DNA of 8,575 nt from Pseudomonadota bacterium (GTDB lineage: Bacteria > Pseudomonadota > Gammaproteobacteria > Xanthomonadales > Rhodanobacteraceae), in contig JAFEEK010000479.1 in assembly GCA_018241165.1 (NCBI GenBank), forward strand, positions 1 to 8,575. The letters are read 5' to 3'. A program made the position numbers and the translations under genes. Positions 6,131 to 8,575 of this stretch are shown piece after piece (within the stretch, counting starts at the first letter, position 1; each line of letters begins with the position of its first letter). The notes beneath the pieces were generated by a model that made no database searches, was not told the origin of the DNA, and saw only the letters and a program-made list of their open reading frames with translations.

Positions 6131-7711
6131 TCAATGCCGGAAATGGCGCACGCCGGTAAACACCATCGCCATGCCGTGCTCATCTGCAGCGGCGATGGAT
6201 TCGGCGTCGCGCATCGAACCGCCGGGCTGGATCACCGCGCGGATGCCGGCCTGCGCTGCCGCGTCGATGCCGTCGCGGAACGGGAAGAACGCATCCGACG
6301 CCATCACGCTGCCGGCGACGTCGAGCTTGGCCTCTTCGGCCTTCATCGCCGCGATCCTGGCGCTGATCACGCGGCTCATCTGGCCGGCGCCGATGCCGAT
6401 CGTGCGGCTGCCGCGCGCGTACACGATCGCGTTGGACTTGACGTACATCGCCACGTGCCAGGCGAACAGCAGGTCGCGCAGTTCTTCGGCATCCGGCACG
6501 CGTTTGCTGACGACTTTCAGGTCGGACAACAACAGCGTGTCGCGGTCGGCATCCTGCACCAGCAGGCCGCCGTTGATGCGCTTGAAGTCGAAGGCCGCGG
6601 CCGCCTGTTCCGGCCATTGCCCGCTGGCCAGCACGCGTACGTTCGGTTTCTTCGCGAACGCGGCGAGCGCGTCGGCGTCGATTTGGGGCGCGATCACCAC
6701 TTCAACGAACTGACGTTCGAGAATCGCCTGCGCGGTCGCAACGTCCAGCGACTGGTTGAACGCGATGATGCCGCCGAAGGCCGACACCGGATCGGTCGCG
6801 TACGCCTTGTCGTAGGCCTCGCGCGCAGTGGAGCCGATCGCGACGCCGCACGGATTGGCGTGCTTGACGATCACGCAGGCCGGCGCCTTGCGAAAGGCCT
6901 TGACGCATTCCAGCGCCGCATCCGCGTCGGCGATGTTGTTGTAAGACAATTCCTTGCCGGCGAGGATGCGCGCCGTGGCGACACTGCCCGTTGCGGCATC
7001 GCGATCGACGTACAGTGCCGCGTTCTGGTGCGGGTTCTCGCCGTAACGCAACGTCGCATGGCGCGCGTAGGCCAGGTGCAGCTCGGGCGGAAACGGTTCC
7101 ACATGGTCCGATTGCAGGCGTGCGCCTAGCCAGTTCGCGATCGCGCCGTCGTAGCGCGCGGTGTGCGCGTAAACCTTGGCGGCGAGGCGCCGGCGCAAAT
7201 CCAGCGATGTGCCTTTGTTTGCGTGCAGGTTCTGGATCAGGTCGGCGTAGTCGGCCGGATCGACCAGCGTGGCCACGTGCTCGTGGTTCTTGGCGGCCGC
7301 GCGCAACATCGCCGGACCGCCGATGTCGATGTTTTCGATGGCATCGTGCATCGTGCAATCCGGAGCGGCGGTGGTGCGCTCGAACGGATACAGGTTCACG
7401 ACCAGCAGGTCGATCGACTCGATGCCGTGCGCGGACATCACCGCATCGTCGACGCCGCGGCGTCCGAGCAGGCCGCCGTGGATTTTCGGGTGCAGGGTCT
7501 TGACCCGTCCGTCCATGATTTCCGGAAAGCCGGTGAGGTCGGCGACTTCGCGCACGTTCAACCCCGCCTCGCGCAGCGCGCGCGCGGTGCCGCCGGTGGA
7601 TATCAACGCGACGCCGAGCGCGTCGAGTCCGCGCGCGAGGTCGATGAGTCCGGCTTTGTCGGACACGCTCAACAGGGCACGCCGAACCGGTACCAGGGTG
7701 GAATCGAACAT
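6131..7711 (-). CDS. purH: Bifunctional AICAR transformylase / IMP cyclohydrolase
   Basis: PurH carries out the last two steps to IMP: formylation of AICAR with 10-formyl-THF, then ring closure. The 526 residues match the usual length (529 in E. coli). The N-terminal MGS-like cyclohydrolase domain (about 1-150) shows SVSDKAGL (15-22), [13 protein letters not shown] (38-50), [19 protein letters not shown] (64-82, with K71), NLYPF (106-110) and [17 protein letters not shown] (126-142). The transformylase domain shows [11 protein letters not shown] (221-231), [10 protein letters not shown] (251-260), VKHANPCG (282-289, with catalytic K283 and H284), [10 protein letters not shown] (310-319), [10 protein letters not shown] (421-430), [11 protein letters not shown] (471-481) and [10 protein letters not shown] (493-502). 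The ATG at 7711 fits the family N-terminus, but no purine-rich ribosome binding site precedes it; the upstream bases are GGCCCCCGCC. It lies 43 bases after fis, with its own candidate promoter, and 83 bases before purD. Confidence 0.98.
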   Translation of the reverse strand: MFDSTLVPVRRALLSVSDKAGLIDLARGLDALGVALISTGGTARALREAGLNVREVADLTGFPEIMDGRVKTLHPKIHGGLLGRRGVDDAVMSAHGIESIDLLVVNLYPFERTTAAPDCTMHDAIENIDIGGPAMLRAAAKNHEHVATLVDPADYADLIQNLHANKGTSLDLRRRLAAKVYAHTARYDGAIANWLGARLQSDHVEPFPPELHLAYARHATLRYGENPHQNAALYVDRDAATGSVATARILAGKELSYNNIADADAALECVKAFRKAPACVIVKHANPCGVAIGSTAREAYDKAYATDPVSAFGGIIAFNQSLDVATAQAILERQFVEVVIAPQIDADALAAFAKKPNVRVLASGQWPEQAAAAFDFKRINGGLLVQDADRDTLLLSDLKVVSKRVPDAEELRDLLFAWHVAMYVKSNAIVYARGSRTIGIGAGQMSRVISARIAAMKAEEAKLDVAGSVMASDAFFPFRDGIDAAAQAGIRAVIQPGGSMRDAESIAAADEHGMAMVFTGVRHFRH

Positions 7712-7738
7712 GGCGGGGGCCGCAGCGGAGTCCGGGCA

Positions 7739-7744
7739 ATTATA
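7739..7744 (-). promoter_or_regulatory. Perfect -10 box (TATAAT) of a candidate purH promoter inside a palindrome
   Basis: On the minus strand TATAAT (7744-7739) matches the sigma-70 consensus exactly, 27 bases before the purH ATG, predicting a start near 7732 and a leader of about 20 bases. It sits in CCGGGTATAATTGCCCGG (7749-7732), whose five-base ends are inverted repeats. No convincing -35 box lies at 16-18 bases; TTGCGC at 7772-7767 leaves a 22-base spacer. Promoter activity would therefore rely on the strong -10 box or an activator. A protein binding the flanking arms would cover the -10 box. Confidence 0.5.
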
Positions 7745-7754
7745 CCCGGTGGCC

Positions 7755-8042
7755 TCAGCTCAGCCCGCGCAACGCCAGTTTCTTGCGCAACGTCGCGCGA
7801 TCCATGCCCAGCGCCGCCGCGGCGCGGCTCTGGTTGCCTTCGCTCCAGCGCAGCACTTCGCGCAGCAACGGCTTTTCGACCTCATGCAGCACGAGTTCGT
7901 ACAATCCTTCGGGCTTCTTGCTGTCGAGGTCGGACAGGTAACGGCGCACTGCGCGCGCAACGTGGTCGCACAGCGCCGGTTGCAACCCGAGTTCGACCGC
8001 CATGTCGGCGTTCGCGGCTGGGGCGGATTCGGTGGCCTGCAT
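7755..8042 (-). CDS. fis: Fis-family nucleoid-associated DNA-binding protein
   Basis: This 95-residue protein aligns nearly end to end with E. coli Fis (98 residues). Fis is a small homodimer that bends DNA, shapes the nucleoid and regulates rRNA and many growth-linked genes. The conserved core is [17 protein letters not shown] (24-40) and [14 protein letters not shown] (47-60). The C-terminal helix-turn-helix is [21 protein letters not shown] (69-89), whose recognition helix keeps R82, T84, R86, K87 and K88. The lysines at E. coli positions 93-94 are replaced here by A90 and L91. The N-terminal arm (about 1-20) is divergent and Ala-rich. The start at 8042 is supported by AAGGAAG at 8057-8051, eight bases upstream; M14 is an alternative. 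It lies between the DUF3426 gene (88 bases upstream) and purH (43 bases downstream), so it is probably part of a growth-linked operon. In E. coli fis instead follows dusB. Confidence 0.95.
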   Translation of the reverse strand: MQATESAPAANADMAVELGLQPALCDHVARAVRRYLSDLDSKKPEGLYELVLHEVEKPLLREVLRWSEGNQSRAAAALGMDRATLRKKLALRGLS

Positions 8043-8092
8043 CGGGGGAACTTCCTTGACGTTCCCGCCGCGCGCAACGCGACGGGGCACGG

Positions 8093-8121
8093 AGTCTAGC
8101 GCCAAGCGTTGCGCTTGATAA
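8093..8121 (-). promoter_or_regulatory. Candidate fis promoter with a palindrome in the -35/spacer region
   Basis: On the minus strand TTATCA (8121-8116) and TAGACT (8098-8093) each match four of six consensus bases and are exactly 17 bases apart. They lie in the 88-base gap between the DUF3426 stop and the fis ATG. The palindrome CAAGCG-TTG-CGCTTG (8103-8117) fills the upstream spacer and touches the -35 box. It could be an operator, for example for autoregulation, though it does not match the A/T-centred Fis consensus that I know. The call rests on pattern alone. Confidence 0.33.
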
Positions 8122-8130
8122 GTGCCGTCG

Positions 8131-8575
8131 TCAAAAGAACTTGAATTCGAATGCGACCGCGTTCTTGCCCGGATCGGCGACCTCGAACACCAGCGCCGCG
8201 GTAGCGCCTGGGGCGAGTCCCGAGGCGAGGTTGCGGCTGTCGGCGATGTATTCCTGCGGCCGGAAGCGGCGCATCGCGATGCGATTTTCGTCGAGGTCGG
8301 ACAAGGTGATTTCCACGTCCGGGAACGCCTGCGCGAAATCCGCATCGTTGCGCAGAGTGGCCGAGACGATCAGCGCGTTCGGCACCGACGGGTGCGGGCG
8401 GATGTCGCGCGAAAGCAATTCCAGTTTCGCCGGATCGTGGCGCAGCGGCAGGCGGCAGCCGAGCGCGGCGCACACGCCATCGAGCGCGGGTCGCAGGCGC
8501 GCATCGTCGAGCACCATCGCGCGTTCGGCATAGCCGATCTGGGCGAGCAGGGTCAACGACAGGCCAAGCACGCCC
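8131..8575 (-). CDS. DUF3426 family membrane protein (5' end beyond window)
   Basis: The C-terminal 147 codons are present and the frame is open to the right edge, so the N-terminus is missing. The piece begins in the end of a hydrophobic segment ([19 protein letters not shown]), followed by the family pattern [18 protein letters not shown], an IRPHP segment, [43 protein letters not shown] and a final beta-rich part ending VAFEFKFF. Known DUF3426 proteins usually have an N-terminal MJ0042-type zinc ribbon, a long variable linker, one membrane helix and this C-terminal domain outside the cytoplasm. Their function is not established. In related genomes the gene is, as I recall, found next to prmA and fis, which fits the context here. 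The GTG near the right edge is an internal valine, not the start. Confidence 0.88.
   Translation of the reverse strand, partial: GVLGLSLTLLAQIGYAERAMVLDDARLRPALDGVCAALGCRLPLRHDPAKLELLSRDIRPHPSVPNALIVSATLRNDADFAQAFPDVEITLSDLDENRIAMRRFRPQEYIADSRNLASGLAPGATAALVFEVADPGKNAVAFEFKFF

Noticed and set aside
4950..6713. A 587-codon open frame on the plus strand across purD and purH
   Set aside because: It lies opposite two well-conserved purine genes, spans the gap between them and has a His/Arg/Ala-rich composition without motifs. It is a shadow frame.
7755..8345. A longer fis reading frame starting at 8345
   Set aside because: The extra 101 residues overlap the DUF3426 gene in another frame and have shadow-like composition; the ATG at 8042 has a good ribosome binding site and gives normal Fis length.
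1..8575. A new defence, mobile or CRISPR-like system
   Set aside because: I saw no direct repeats with regular spacing, transposase, integrase, nuclease or toxin-antitoxin signatures on either strand.

Overview
The window is G+C-rich bacterial chromosome with densely packed genes and strong third-position bias. Protein similarity points to a gammaproteobacterium of the Xanthomonadales/Lysobacterales type, with Rhodanobacteraceae such as Dokdonella-like organisms a reasonable guess. The signs are an E. coli-like Fis, the DUF3426 protein / fis / purH / purD order that I recall from this group, and a surface protein with an IPTL/PEP-CTERM-like tail. The genus is an inference and was not tested.

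Left part (1-1644, minus strand): the first 548 codons of a fusion of an LplT-type major facilitator transporter with a PlsC-type acyltransferase, running off the left edge. It is divergent from the next gene across a 109-base gap that holds two inverted repeats. One overlaps the transporter's ribosome binding site, and the other encloses the start region of the plus-strand gene.

Middle part (1754-4780, plus strand): three co-directional genes with gaps of 37 and 65 bases. They encode an exported TPR-repeat protein, a small RsbW-like GHKL ATPase-fold protein with an odd nucleotide-binding box and a Trp-rich N-terminus, and an exported LamG-like protein with a C-terminal membrane sorting tail. 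They may be one transcription unit. A common function is not evident.

Right part (4770-8575, minus strand): a purine biosynthesis block read right to left: the C-terminal half of a DUF3426 membrane protein, then fis, purH and purD. PurH and PurD are housekeeping enzymes of IMP synthesis with all diagnostic motifs intact. Candidate promoters lie in front of fis and purH, both associated with palindromes. A perfect 10-bp palindrome resembling a dispersed REP-type element sits between purH and purD. purD converges on the LamG-like gene with an 11-base tail-to-tail overlap and no visible terminator.

I see no CRISPR array, tRNA, rRNA, transposase, integrase or toxin-antitoxin pair. Most of the window is ordinary core genome. 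The most unusual items are the altered ATP-binding box of the RsbW-like protein, the inverted repeats in the divergent gap, and the palindrome-embedded promoter of purH. No stretch longer than 300 bases lacks a gene.
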